Source: Sphaerulina vaccinii
Taxonomy: Eukaryota > Ascomycota > Dothideomycetes > Mycosphaerellales > Mycosphaerellaceae
Length of the DNA stretch: 64,000 nucleotides
Assembly: GCA_022570795.1 (NCBI GenBank)
Contig: JAKUDP010000013.1
Location: forward strand, 248,001-312,000
Direction of reading: 5' to 3'
A program made the position numbers and the translations under genes. Shown here one piece after another: positions 10,120 through 19,889 of the stretch. The notes beneath the pieces are model-generated. The model made no database searches. It was not told where the DNA came from and was given only the letters and a program-made list of their open reading frames with translations. Every line of letters starts with the position of its first letter. Position 1 is the first letter of the stretch.

Positions 10120-12783
10120 TCATTCCACCTCTCCTTTCTGCAGCTCATCTATGGTCATCAGCTCTTGGATACGTGGCTTATCTGCATCCAACACGATCCG
10201 CTGTCGCAACAGTGCGGGAACTTCCCACTTTCGAAACTTTGAGAAGTCTCCAGGCCTCATGGGCACTCGGATACCATGCAGCAGTGCATGTTGTAATGCA
10301 TCTCGTCCAGCATCGCTGTGGGATCCTTGAGGTATGCCGGCTCCGCGTTCTTGCCAACGGAGATCCTTTTGCCAGGCTCTTTCGAGGACGAGTGGCAATG
10401 GTAGTACAGGCTTACAACTGCCCGCTTCTTTTAAGTCGTTCTCGATGAACGCTTTCAGCTCTTGCCGTCTTGCGGTTGATTCTGCTGATCGCTTCTCTAG
10501 CGGATCTTGACAGCCAAGCACACAAAGTCTAAGTTCGTCCGTACCCAGCATTCTGTCCGGTGACGTTTCGTAAGGTCGATGAGTGCCAGGTATCAGATCG
10601 CGGGCGACGTTGACCGCAATTTTGGCTGCCCAAGCTCTGAAGACCGATCCCATGCCGACTCTTTCATCGCGCAAGGGCGAGTAAGCCAGGAGACTACGGG
10701 TCATTCGGCGTTGCATGTCGTAGGTGACCTCACCAGCTACACAGGCATACCGCCATACCACCCTGAGCATGTTGTAGTACTTCCTACGCCAAGCAATCAT
10801 GAACAAGATCTGGTAGGTGATCATATCTGGCATCACTGCACCAGCATCGCCAACACGAAAGTGCCGCAAAACAGCTATTGCCGAGCCGCCATCGAAGTCA
10901 TGAGACGTTGTGCTCAATAGCGTGTTCAGTGTCGCAGTTTCCACTGGTGTATGGCCATTTTCGCGAAAGTGCTCCAGCAATCGGACAGCCTCTTTGGTTC
11001 GACCGAGTGTGACCAGCACGTAGAGCATTCTGTTGAGTACGTCTGTATCCAGCCAGTTGAAACCAGGGCGCTGGTATGTATGCTGAATTTGTGTGCTGTA
11101 AGCCGTCAAGAAGCCGTCAATGTCACCACCGCTTTGGATATGCGATATCAAGTGGTGACGCACTTCGTTCTGAATGACCATCTTCAAGGAGTGATTGTTG
11201 CGAAGATGTCCTTTGTCCCGCATCATCAACGGGATTGCGTCAGCCTCGTCTGGCATACGTTGGCATAGCAAGTTGTGCAATGATGCCCACGTCGACGACC
11301 CTGGTGTCCATGTGGTGCGACGACGCCGCATCAACATGAGCACTTGCTCAAAGTTATGAATGTCGCCTGCATGAGCAGCTGCGGACAGCAATGCATTGAA
11401 GCCGAGTGGACGAATGCTGCGATTATCCTCGTCTAAGGCCTTGACAATCTGGCGAATTGCAGCAAAGTTTGAATGTTTAGCCAAGAAATCGATCGAACGG
11501 GCTATAGACTCAGGGGTGGACAGATGCGAGGTGGTCGAGTCTGTGAACAGCGAGACAAGATCCTGCATCTCACTATCAATTCGTCGCCGTGATGGGTTCA
11601 CGGACGGCTGCGAATCGTCTATGCTGCTGCGTACACCCCGGCGCATAACAGTCAAGTCGTGGACGTATGCGGTAAAATCTGCAGGCGTTCGCAGTGAGGG
11701 CACATCGCGCTTAGACTTCTGAATCTGTTGCTCCACACCGTGCTTCAAACGGTCTACGGCCCAGACAGACCTGACTTGTAGTGTTGGGTTGAAAGCTTCT
11801 TGGTCTCCCTCGACTTGATGAATATTTGTTCGCAGTGTATTTCCATCGTCCTCGTAGATTTGCCAGTAGTCGAGCTCCCTTCCATCCTCGCTTTCTTCCG
11901 TCTTCAACGTCCTTCGAAGCTCTTTCCTCTTCAGCCGCGCTCTAGTTTCGGCAGTCTCAAGATTCGATACAGTGATGTATTGGGGCAGTAGCGATAGGGC
12001 GGCCGAGTTCTGAGAGTGTGTGCCTTGCAAAGCGATACCCGTGAACGCATTCGACCGCCCTTGGACAGCGTACCCAGCTACCATCTGTAGGTGGCAACCG
12101 GTTCGTTGCATTATTTCCAGGACAGCTATCTCCTTGCTCGGCTCGAACACAGCAGCGACGCCCTTGGGCAGTGTCGCAATCTCGACTATTCGTTTATATC
12201 GACCTATGTTTGCAGGAGTGGCCTCATCCAGCATACGCAGAATGCGCTTCCAAGTGTCACTGTCCCGCTGCCGTTGAAGAACGTTATGTCTCTTCGCCGC
12301 TTTTGACTGCGCTGCTGACTGTCGATGAATCTGGCTTTGGAAGTAGCTGGGTCCGAAGTCCACTGTATCCTTCATACGAGGCTCCCTCGCGCCATCCTCA
12401 GCAGCATCGGTGGGTGTGAGTGTGATAGTAGGGCTGTCATTTTGTGCTAATGTCCCTGTAATCTTCGATTGGTTGCTTTCATCCTCGCCCTCGACAGGCT
12501 CTATGGCTGGCTGCTCCTTCGCAGCAGTGATATAACCTCGCTTAGTCGTTGTATGGCCAGTGATATGGCGCTCAGCTTTGCGCGACCAGTATGTGGAGGT
12601 TCCATGGCCTAGGCGCGCCGGCGCCGCTGCGTCAATGCTAGCTGTGGCATCTCGTGAGGTTATTTGGTAGTCCAGCAGCGTCGAATGCTGCCTCTGAGTG
12701 GCGCATCGTGAATGTTTGTCGATGTATCCGATGCTCTTGATGATATCTCGAAGTGGCCTTCTCAGGGCGCCATTGCATTGCAT
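10120..12783 (-). CDS. Pentatricopeptide-repeat-like protein, probably mitochondrial
   Basis: 887 codons, no intron. The N-terminus is rich in Arg/Ser/Ala with few acidic residues over about 30 positions, as in a mitochondrial presequence. The C-terminal half has paired helices of PPR type: LGFNALLSAAAHAGD near 450, then MLYVLVTLGRTKEAVRLLEHF, TATLNTLLSTTSHDFDG and PDMITYQILFMIAWRRKYY. The family binds organellar RNA for processing, stability or translation. The first 400 residues are charged and less typical; one segment (ATLPKGVAAVFEPSKE, near 205) looks folded, but I cannot name it. The specific target transcript is unknown. It shares a 327-bp divergent promoter region with mrc1. Confidence 0.8.
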   Translation of the reverse strand: MQCNGALRRPLRDIIKSIGYIDKHSRCATQRQHSTLLDYQITSRDATASIDAAAPARLGHGTSTYWSRKAERHITGHTTTKRGYITAAKEQPAIEPVEGEDESNQSKITGTLAQNDSPTITLTPTDAAEDGAREPRMKDTVDFGPSYFQSQIHRQSAAQSKAAKRHNVLQRQRDSDTWKRILRMLDEATPANIGRYKRIVEIATLPKGVAAVFEPSKEIAVLEIMQRTGCHLQMVAGYAVQGRSNAFTGIALQGTHSQNSAALSLLPQYITVSNLETAETRARLKRKELRRTLKTEESEDGRELDYWQIYEDDGNTLRTNIHQVEGDQEAFNPTLQVRSVWAVDRLKHGVEQQIQKSKRDVPSLRTPADFTAYVHDLTVMRRGVRSSIDDSQPSVNPSRRRIDSEMQDLVSLFTDSTTSHLSTPESIARSIDFLAKHSNFAAIRQIVKALDEDNRSIRPLGFNALLSAAAHAGDIHNFEQVLMLMRRRRTTWTPGSSTWASLHNLLCQRMPDEADAIPLMMRDKGHLRNNHSLKMVIQNEVRHHLISHIQSGGDIDGFLTAYSTQIQHTYQRPGFNWLDTDVLNRMLYVLVTLGRTKEAVRLLEHFRENGHTPVETATLNTLLSTTSHDFDGGSAIAVLRHFRVGDAGAVMPDMITYQILFMIAWRRKYYNMLRVVWRYACVAGEVTYDMQRRMTRSLLAYSPLRDERVGMGSVFRAWAAKIAVNVARDLIPGTHRPYETSPDRMLGTDELRLCVLGCQDPLEKRSAESTARRQELKAFIENDLKEAGSCKPVLPLPLVLERAWQKDLRWQERGAGIPQGSHSDAGRDALQHALLHGIRVPMRPGDFSKFRKWEVPALLRQRIVLDADKPRIQELMTIDELQKGEVE

Positions 12784-13110
12784 CTACTCCGGTGCATCGT
12801 CTGCTGTTGAATGTGTGTGGTTGGGGAAGAATGTGTTCAAGTCTTCGAGGTTTCGGAGGAGCTTTCCGCTTTTGCGAGCTTCGGAGAACGATCGGCGATG
12901 TCTTTGGACGCGTCTGGTCTCAAGTCGCGTTTGTCTTTCACGAAACATCCTTCACGACGATCACCATTGCAACAGCGTTCTACCTGCACAACATCACGCC
13001 TTACTCTTGCTTGCTAGAATCCATACCATGGCATCTTGATACGCATTGGAATCAAGCCGGAGCAGCACCAAATCTGCAACACGTAATAGAAGCATACACT
13101 TACCTGGACA
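12784..13110. other. Divergent promoter region, PPR gene / mrc1
   Basis: 327 bp between two ATGs facing apart, so both core promoters must lie here. No clear TATA box was seen. Confidence 0.55.
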
Positions 13111-16100
13111 ATGGCAAGCTCTCCAGGACTAGAAGACGCGCTGGTCTCGACGCGTCCAGCCATTACTAGAATGATTTTCCAAGAAAGCGATTCTCCGACT
13201 CCATCACCAGTCAGAAGCTCCGATTTCGATGTTTTCTCGAGGAACGCGTCGAGCCAGGAAAACGGCAAGACCATGTCGACTAGTCCTGAACGACGGGTTG
13301 TTACGAATGCTCCTTCAGAATCTGAGGAAGAGGAGTCAGACGATGAAGTCCGAAAGCCCATGGGCCGCACTGCCAGACGTATGCTCGGTGGCGATCAGAG
13401 CCCAATACGGAGCCCTTCCCAGAAGCCTACTGCGACGACTGCGAAGGGGCAGAATGCTTCTGCAGAATCAGGAGACGAGCTTTACACAGTGACGCCGAAG
13501 CTGGACAGGCGATTCCGAAGTCAACCTCCTTTTGTGCCAGCAAGTGCCGCTCGGTCTAGCCTGTTCGTCAGTCCTGCCAGGTCCGCCCAGAATGACAGTG
13601 ACGACGAACTGCCTACGCGACCTACCGGAGTGAGGTCGAAGCTGGCTGCTTTGGTCGCGGAGAAGCGAGCTGAGAGGTTGGAAAAGGAAGCGGAGGCAGA
13701 ACGCAGGCACGCATCCTCTGACTTACCAGACGACTTTATAGAGGACCCTGAAGAGCCTGCCAATCTAGAAGTCGACCGCATCTTGTCTGACGCTGCAAAG
13801 CCAACACGCAAGGCGAGTAAGAAGGCTTTGCTGGAGATGGAGCGAGAGACTCAGCGAATGGCGCGCCAACAGGCACTTGCACATCAAATGAAAACAAAGA
13901 AGAAGTTCTCTACCAATGACCTCTTTGCAAGATTCAACTTCCGACAGGCTGTCCAAACGCCGGCAGACCAAGTTGCAGACAGCTCTGGCTCCTCCGCACC
14001 AAACAGCGATGCCGTCGATGGGCCTGGACGGGAGCTGCCAAGTACTCCTCCATCAAGCCCACCCACACCTCTAGATCGCCAACGAGCACTGGTCGAGCTA
14101 GGGGCATTGAGTAAGATGAAGCCCGTGCGAGAGGACAGTCTTCAAAGCCTTACTGAGGTTGAAGATGACGACGAACTGCCAGACCTGAGCGAGATAATGA
14201 GTTCTTCACGTAAGGCACAGGCGGCGGAGCTCGAATCTACTTTGGCGCAGGAGTCTGCTCTTCAGGACGTACCAAAGAAAGGTCTCAAACTCGCAAGACT
14301 AGGCAAGAAAGCCATGGCACCACCACAGGATGATAGCAGCGACGACGATCTGGACATCGTTCAAGATATGCCCAAGCATCTTAGTGTATTCGACAAAGCC
14401 AAGGGTGCTATGAAGAAACACAACACAGACTCAAGAGCCATTCACCGACTGAAACATCTAGCGCACCTAGGTGGAGACGATGGCCAGACTGGCCGGCGCA
14501 AGCACGGCAAAGCTCGCCCCTCGATCAACCCATCGGCACTGGAAGCTCAATTGCGCATGCGTGCGAAAGAGCAAGCTCGTGCACAGCAGGCAGAGCGCAT
14601 CGCTGAGCTCAAGGCGAAGGGTATCGATGTCCAGACATCTGAGGAGCGCGAACGAGAGCAGGAGGCGTTCGAGAGCTTGCTTGAAAAAGCGAGGCTAGAC
14701 GCTGTCGAGATCCGCAAAGCTGAGAAGGCCGCAGCGAAAGCGGAGAACGGTCGAGCCGATGTCAGCGCAGACGAAAGTGAAGATGAAGATTATGTGGACG
14801 TTTCTGGCAGCGAGGATGAGCAGGCTAGTGCAGAGAAAGAGACTAACGACATGGTCGACGACGCTGCCGAGGAGGATGATGATGATGAAGAAGAAGGAGA
14901 AGAAGATGAAGTGGACGAAGAGGAACTTGAGGATGAAGAGATGGGCGAAGACGAACTTGCCCACCCTAAGGACCTGGAGAGCAAGGAGACCACATCTGAG
15001 GCACTGAAAGTCGAAGCTACTCCCATTAAGCCAACCGAGGCCTCCGAGCATTTCAGCCTCTCGCAGACACCCGTCATCGGTCGAAAGCCTCGAAACTCGC
15101 GAGTCATCGCAGACGACGAGGACGAAAGCGATGATGAAACCTCTCGACCTCTTCCAACCATCACGCACACTCCTGCGCAGACACAAGGTACTGACCCATT
15201 CGCTGCCTTCAACTTTGGGTCAGCACATCCAGCAAGCTCGCTGATGAGTCCGACACAAATGTTCAACGCCACCATGCAAACCCCATCGCAGGATACACAG
15301 CAAGAATCGATGGATGTGTTGAACTACCTTGTTCCGCCAAGCTCCTCAGCGCGACCATCGCCAACATTCGCTGTTCAACCGCAATACACTCAAGCAGGTG
15401 ACAGCCAGAATGATGTTATTCCCAGCAGTCAGCTGCCGGAGAGTCAGCAGGTTCAACTTGGTTGGGAGACTCAGGCTCCTGAGACGCCTGTCCAGAGCAA
15501 CCACCGCGGCACGTCCACGAACACAGCCGACACGCCTGGCTGGGAACCTTCTCAGGACCCTGGCCTGCCTACAGCATGGCAAGCAATGCCTGCATTGGCA
15601 CGCGAGGACACTCTGCAAACGATTCCAGACGAAGACACCCAGTCTACGGTGCCACTCCGTATTAGTGAGTCTCCAGCAGCGATACCAAAGAGAAATCGCC
15701 TCATACGAGGACATCGGCCCGCAGTAGGCGACAGTGACGATGATGAAGTGGGTGTCGAAGTCGCTCAGTCTGTGAGGGAGGGAAAGAAGGATGCCTTTCG
15801 AGAAATGGCTCGCAAGCGCAAGGAAGCTCTGAGTGCCGAAGAGCTGGCCGATGCTGAGCGAGAAGCTAAGCAAATGATGGACGAACAGGCCGAAGAATCT
15901 GAAGACGAGTACACTGGTCTTGGTGGCGATGATTTCGTGGCACCAGAGACGGAGGAAGATCGTGAGATGATTGATTCCAGCCTGATAGACGTGGACGAGC
16001 GACAGATTGCTGCACACTTCGCAGAAAAGCAGCGCATTGCCGATGAAGCCGACCATCAGAAGCTGTATAAGGATTTGATGACAGGAGCACTGCGAAGAAA

Positions 16101-17181
16101 GCAAGCAAACATGTTCGACCTTGATGAAGACGAGGACGACCTTGCTGTTCGCCGCCGACGAATGAAGCAGCGTGAGGAGGCTCGAAAGCGAAAGCTATTG
16201 CTGCAGGATGAAAGCATTGCTAGCCTAGCAGAGGGGCGACACAGCATGGGCAAAGACGCTTTCTTGAAGGCAATTGCGGATGATGACGAGCGGGACGATG
16301 ATGTTCTCGACCTCTCGGATGTTGAGGACGACTCCCAGGTGCCCGATTCGCAGCCGGGCAGCCAAATCTCTCAACAGCCTTTGTCCGTTGCGGCTCCTCT
16401 GCGCGAAGTGAGTGGCAACAAGCGACGACTGGAAGAAGCCCCGGAAGAACGACCTCCTGCCAAGCAACGCCGTACTCAACCGTCTGCTTTCCGAGCGCCA
16501 GCATCGTTACTCGAGGTCCAGGAGTCCGTCAGCTTCCTTCTTGAAGAGCCGAACATGCTCCTTGATGCTCCTTCAGCGATGGATCTCAGCTCCGATTCTG
16601 AGCATGAACACGATGACAACGAAGATGTTGAGATATCAGCCAATGATGATGCAGATCCCGATGAAGAGGTTCGCGAAGAGGTCGGTCGACAAAATGATGG
16701 CGGGTTTGCCCCAGATCGAATCGCTATGCCTCCACCTCGACTCCCCGCATCACAACGCCGGACGCTGGCAGCAAAGACTTCTGTGGTCGATCGCCTCAGT
16801 CTCAAACGTGCTAGTAGCACATCTGAGAACTCTGGGGCGAGCTCACGCACTGCATGGGGCTTAGGCTCTCAGGGCGGCGGCTTCAGAGCTCCTTCTCTTC
16901 TTCGCAGAGCCACTACTAATGGTGCTGCCAACGGGGCGAATGAGCGTGGTGTAAGCACTAACAATGGTTTCGCAAGGCAAGACAGTGGCGGTAGCACCAG
17001 CGGAGTCAAAATGGGAGGAAGCAAGAAGAGCTCGCTGGCCTACCAAGCGAGAGACGCGGAGAGGAAGGCTATTGTTGATCAGAGCGCACGACGACGAGCA
17101 GACAACACTGCCAAGATTGCTCAACTACGAAGGAATGCTAGCAGCGGCTTTGGGAAGGGACTGGGTGGCAAGTTTGAGTAG
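13111..17181 (+). CDS. mrc1: Mediator of replication checkpoint, Mrc1/Claspin family
   Basis: 1356 codons, no intron. The protein is acidic and mostly disordered, with many SQ/TQ dipeptides as expected for an ATR/Mec1 target, densest near residues 710-810. An N-terminal block around 245-275 (MKTKKKFSTNDLFARFNF) and acidic Asp/Glu runs near 590-620 are typical. The MRC1-like domain covers about 925-1075: YTGLGGDDFVAPETEED, then SLIDVDERQIAAHFA, KLYKDLMTGALRRK and RHSMGKDAFLKAIADDD. Mrc1 couples the CMG helicase and polymerase epsilon at forks and carries the checkpoint signal to Rad53/Cds1. Length compares well with yeast Mrc1 (about 1100) and Claspin (about 1340). The family call is firm. Confidence 0.93.
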   Translation: MASSPGLEDALVSTRPAITRMIFQESDSPTPSPVRSSDFDVFSRNASSQENGKTMSTSPERRVVTNAPSESEEEESDDEVRKPMGRTARRMLGGDQSPIRSPSQKPTATTAKGQNASAESGDELYTVTPKLDRRFRSQPPFVPASAARSSLFVSPARSAQNDSDDELPTRPTGVRSKLAALVAEKRAERLEKEAEAERRHASSDLPDDFIEDPEEPANLEVDRILSDAAKPTRKASKKALLEMERETQRMARQQALAHQMKTKKKFSTNDLFARFNFRQAVQTPADQVADSSGSSAPNSDAVDGPGRELPSTPPSSPPTPLDRQRALVELGALSKMKPVREDSLQSLTEVEDDDELPDLSEIMSSSRKAQAAELESTLAQESALQDVPKKGLKLARLGKKAMAPPQDDSSDDDLDIVQDMPKHLSVFDKAKGAMKKHNTDSRAIHRLKHLAHLGGDDGQTGRRKHGKARPSINPSALEAQLRMRAKEQARAQQAERIAELKAKGIDVQTSEEREREQEAFESLLEKARLDAVEIRKAEKAAAKAENGRADVSADESEDEDYVDVSGSEDEQASAEKETNDMVDDAAEEDDDDEEEGEEDEVDEEELEDEEMGEDELAHPKDLESKETTSEALKVEATPIKPTEASEHFSLSQTPVIGRKPRNSRVIADDEDESDDETSRPLPTITHTPAQTQGTDPFAAFNFGSAHPASSLMSPTQMFNATMQTPSQDTQQESMDVLNYLVPPSSSARPSPTFAVQPQYTQAGDSQNDVIPSSQLPESQQVQLGWETQAPETPVQSNHRGTSTNTADTPGWEPSQDPGLPTAWQAMPALAREDTLQTIPDEDTQSTVPLRISESPAAIPKRNRLIRGHRPAVGDSDDDEVGVEVAQSVREGKKDAFREMARKRKEALSAEELADAEREAKQMMDEQAEESEDEYTGLGGDDFVAPETEEDREMIDSSLIDVDERQIAAHFAEKQRIADEADHQKLYKDLMTGALRRKQANMFDLDEDEDDLAVRRRRMKQREEARKRKLLLQDESIASLAEGRHSMGKDAFLKAIADDDERDDDVLDLSDVEDDSQVPDSQPGSQISQQPLSVAAPLREVSGNKRRLEEAPEERPPAKQRRTQPSAFRAPASLLEVQESVSFLLEEPNMLLDAPSAMDLSSDSEHEHDDNEDVEISANDDADPDEEVREEVGRQNDGGFAPDRIAMPPPRLPASQRRTLAAKTSVVDRLSLKRASSTSENSGASSRTAWGLGSQGGGFRAPSLLRRATTNGAANGANERGVSTNNGFARQDSGGSTSGVKMGGSKKSSLAYQARDAERKAIVDQSARRRADNTAKIAQLRRNASSGFGKGLGGKFE

Positions 17182-17356
17182 GCGGTCGCTTATTGTGCAA
17201 CGTTGATTCAACCATTTGCATAGCGGTCGACAGGTCGTTAGTCTGGGATAATGATGAACTGGACAGGATGTAGTTCGCGTACAAGCGTGTCACTTTCGCG
17301 ATTCGCGACGTCATCTTCTCTCAGTTCGTGTTCTCTTCTTTCCAACATCGATCGAT

Positions 17357-18198
17357 ATGGCACCCAAGCCCAAAAGCGCGAAGAAGAAGCCCGATACTAA
17401 GTCTTCTAGTCAAGATGCTACTCCCAAACCAAACTGGCCACTACTCAAGCCTCTACTACCAACTTCCGATCTCGCATTCGAAACCCTGCTTCCAGATCAG
17501 ATATTGACCATTCCACGTCTATGGACGAGTACGCTATGCAAGTCTTACGTCTCATTCTTGTCCGGTCTGTCGTTGACGACTACGCCGGGCAAACCAAAGA
17601 AGGGAGATGCAGTCCGCGTCAATGATCGCTTTCAAGTCAACGATGCTGCTTTTGCTGAGATGCTCTGGTCTGGTACTTCTCTGAAAGATCTTGTCACGGG
17701 ATATGCCGTTGATGGTATTCCTTTAAATGATGTGGGAAAAGAGTGTTTGTGGGATGGTGAAGTCCTCGGACTGAATTCGAATGTACGAGTGTATAGGTAT
17801 AGTAAAGGACAGTTCTTTGATCAGCATTGTAAGTTCATTGCAAAGATACCTAGCTACTTAGTCACTGTATCAATCACTGATGATCTTCTGCAGATGATGA
17901 AAGCAACAACATCATGTTTCCTTGTGAAGACTCTGCGGACGCAATTCCTGCCAAAACGACGTGGACACTACTTCTCTACTTGACCTCTTCAGCTACTGGC
18001 TGCCAAGGAGGCGAGACAGTGTTCTATCCTGATCCGCCTAGCAAGCGTGAGGCTGCACCTGAACCTGTGGTAGCCAATCTTGAAGTTGGAATGGCGTTGC
18101 TTCATCGTCATGGAAAGGAGTGTATGTTGCATGAGGGAAGAGAGGTCACTGAGGGTGAGAAATGGGTTATTCGCAGTGATCTTTGTGTTAAGCGTTGA
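17357..18198 (+). CDS. 2-oxoglutarate/Fe(II) oxygenase, prolyl-4-hydroxylase-like
   Basis: Two exons: 17357..17828 and 17894..18198, phase 1, with a 65-nt intron (GTAAGT...CAG). The product is 258 aa. A basic Lys/Ser N-terminus precedes the double-stranded beta-helix domain. The iron ligands are visible: His157 and Asp159 in FDQHYDES, split by the intron, and distal His237 in MLHEGREV. Lys247 (GEKWVIRSDL) is the likely 2OG-binding residue. The GGETVFYPDP strand is characteristic of P4H-type folds. Substrate is unknown; small fungal members are often annotated as hydroxylating a protein or free amino acids. No signal peptide is seen, so it is probably cytosolic or nuclear. Confidence 0.9.
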
Positions 18199-19889
18199 GG
18201 GTTGGCTGTCTGTGGTTGGTTCGAAGGCCATGTGCTGAAGCAGGAGCAGGACTTTGGACCAGCATCGTATGGCACCCAATGAGTAAAGGCAGTGGCCGCA
18301 TGTTGCGCGAACGACAACGTGTCACAATGCACTCGTCCATCCATCATTTGCTGGAGAATAGCTTCTTAGAAATCATGCAGCAGAGCTTCGAGAATTCGTC
18401 GTTGAAGAGCAGGGATCCCTACGACAATACGAACACGATTTCTGATGCACATACATTCTTCAGTGGGTCACTGTGGATGGCATTTTTGCTTATGAAGCAA
18501 GTTTCGAATTGGGTGCTCACTGCGTGGCCCTCTCCTGCAGAAGCTTGTAGACTCGCATCACCAGAATCGGACCCTGTACACATGGTGGAGCGGCTGCCTC
18601 TAGGGATAGACTTCCTACAATACAAGTTGTTGCCACTCTCGCAGGAAAACGTATCGCTTTCTACTCTCACCGGCGTCGCCATGTCTGCGAAGAAGCTGGG
18701 CCAGACAAGTCTGACGACTTCTCTCAACTGAACTCGACATACCAAGTCCCCGGTTTCTCTGCCCAGCTTTAATGCCGAACTCCGATGTGATACAGCATTG
18801 TATCCTGGGCGTCGATCGTGTATTTGCAGGGAGAAGGCCTGCACTTGACTCATGCGTCCACGTTGTTTAGCCTATTCACTGGTCGTGCATGGTTCGCAAG
18901 TATAGGGAGGAACCTTTGGTCAGGTACGGCAATCCATAAGAAGATATACCGGCAGGCGATACGTCGTGTGAAGTACGTTTACAGTTTCCGAGCACCAGTC
19001 GACTTCCAGCTATGATACCACATGTGGCTGGTAGCACATAAGTCAGTATGCGCTCCTGTATGTTCTAGTCCTGACAAGCACTAAACATCAGAGGTCAATC
19101 ACTACAAGACGGTAGATACTCCGCAGGCATATCGGTCGTCTTAGGAAAATCATCGGTAGCTCAACCTGTACACCGCATCGAATTCTCTTGCCCTGTCTGG
19201 CTGCTGTCAGAAGGCACTTGCATGGGCAGCATGCCATTCTGCGTAATGGTTCCCGACCAATAACAAGGCCTCACTGGCGCTGTTACATTCATGCCATGCT
19301 GCGGCGCGAATATCGAGAAGCATGGCGTGGCATGCTGCTGTCTCGAGGACGTGGGACTTTTCGTATGACGTGAATGGCGATTTATCCCTTGGCATACTTC
19401 TTGGTGGAGATGGTTGAGGCGTAGTCTAAGGACTTTAAGCATTTAAGCGTCTGGTGAATCAGCGAGACCACTTTAAAACCGCTGACAAAAGCAGACGTCA
19501 CGGACAAACGCCGTCTTGTCTCCGGATCTTGCAAAACAACTCTCTCGTGCCGTGCAGCCTGCGAGAACGGCAGGCAAATCAGCTGCCGCAGAGACGGCGT
19601 CACAAAGCATATCTGCTCAATAGGGAAGACGGGAGACTTAGTTTGAAGTCTTTCGTGCCGCCGACGGCTTTCTTCTCTCTTCTGTGTTTCAACTTCACCT
19701 TCTTTCCTTCACGCGTCTCATATTATTCGCTTGGTAAGCTGGGACTGCTGCACGCGTTAGTTTGAGAGATCTGCGTTTGCATCGACTTTCTTTTCCAGCA
19801 AGACGAGCCTATTTCACGAAAGTACACCGCACATTGACGACACCCATCGCGACAGGGGAGCTTGTATAGCTCGATTCACTTCGACCAGG
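18199..19889. other. Intergenic region, 3' of oxygenase and promoter of ABC transporter
   Basis: About 1.7 kb. A 178-codon frame at 18195..18731 overlaps the oxygenase stop and has no recognisable domain, so I treat it as chance. The last few hundred bases should be the transporter promoter, which may carry drug-response elements I cannot identify with confidence. Confidence 0.5.

Noticed and set aside
15346..16104. 252-codon minus-strand frame inside mrc1
   Set aside because: Antisense shadow of a long acidic coding region; no independent domain.
18195..18731. 178-codon plus-strand frame after the 2OG oxygenase
   Set aside because: It overlaps the oxygenase stop, shows no domain, signal or conserved pattern, and composition looks random; treated as 3' UTR/intergenic.
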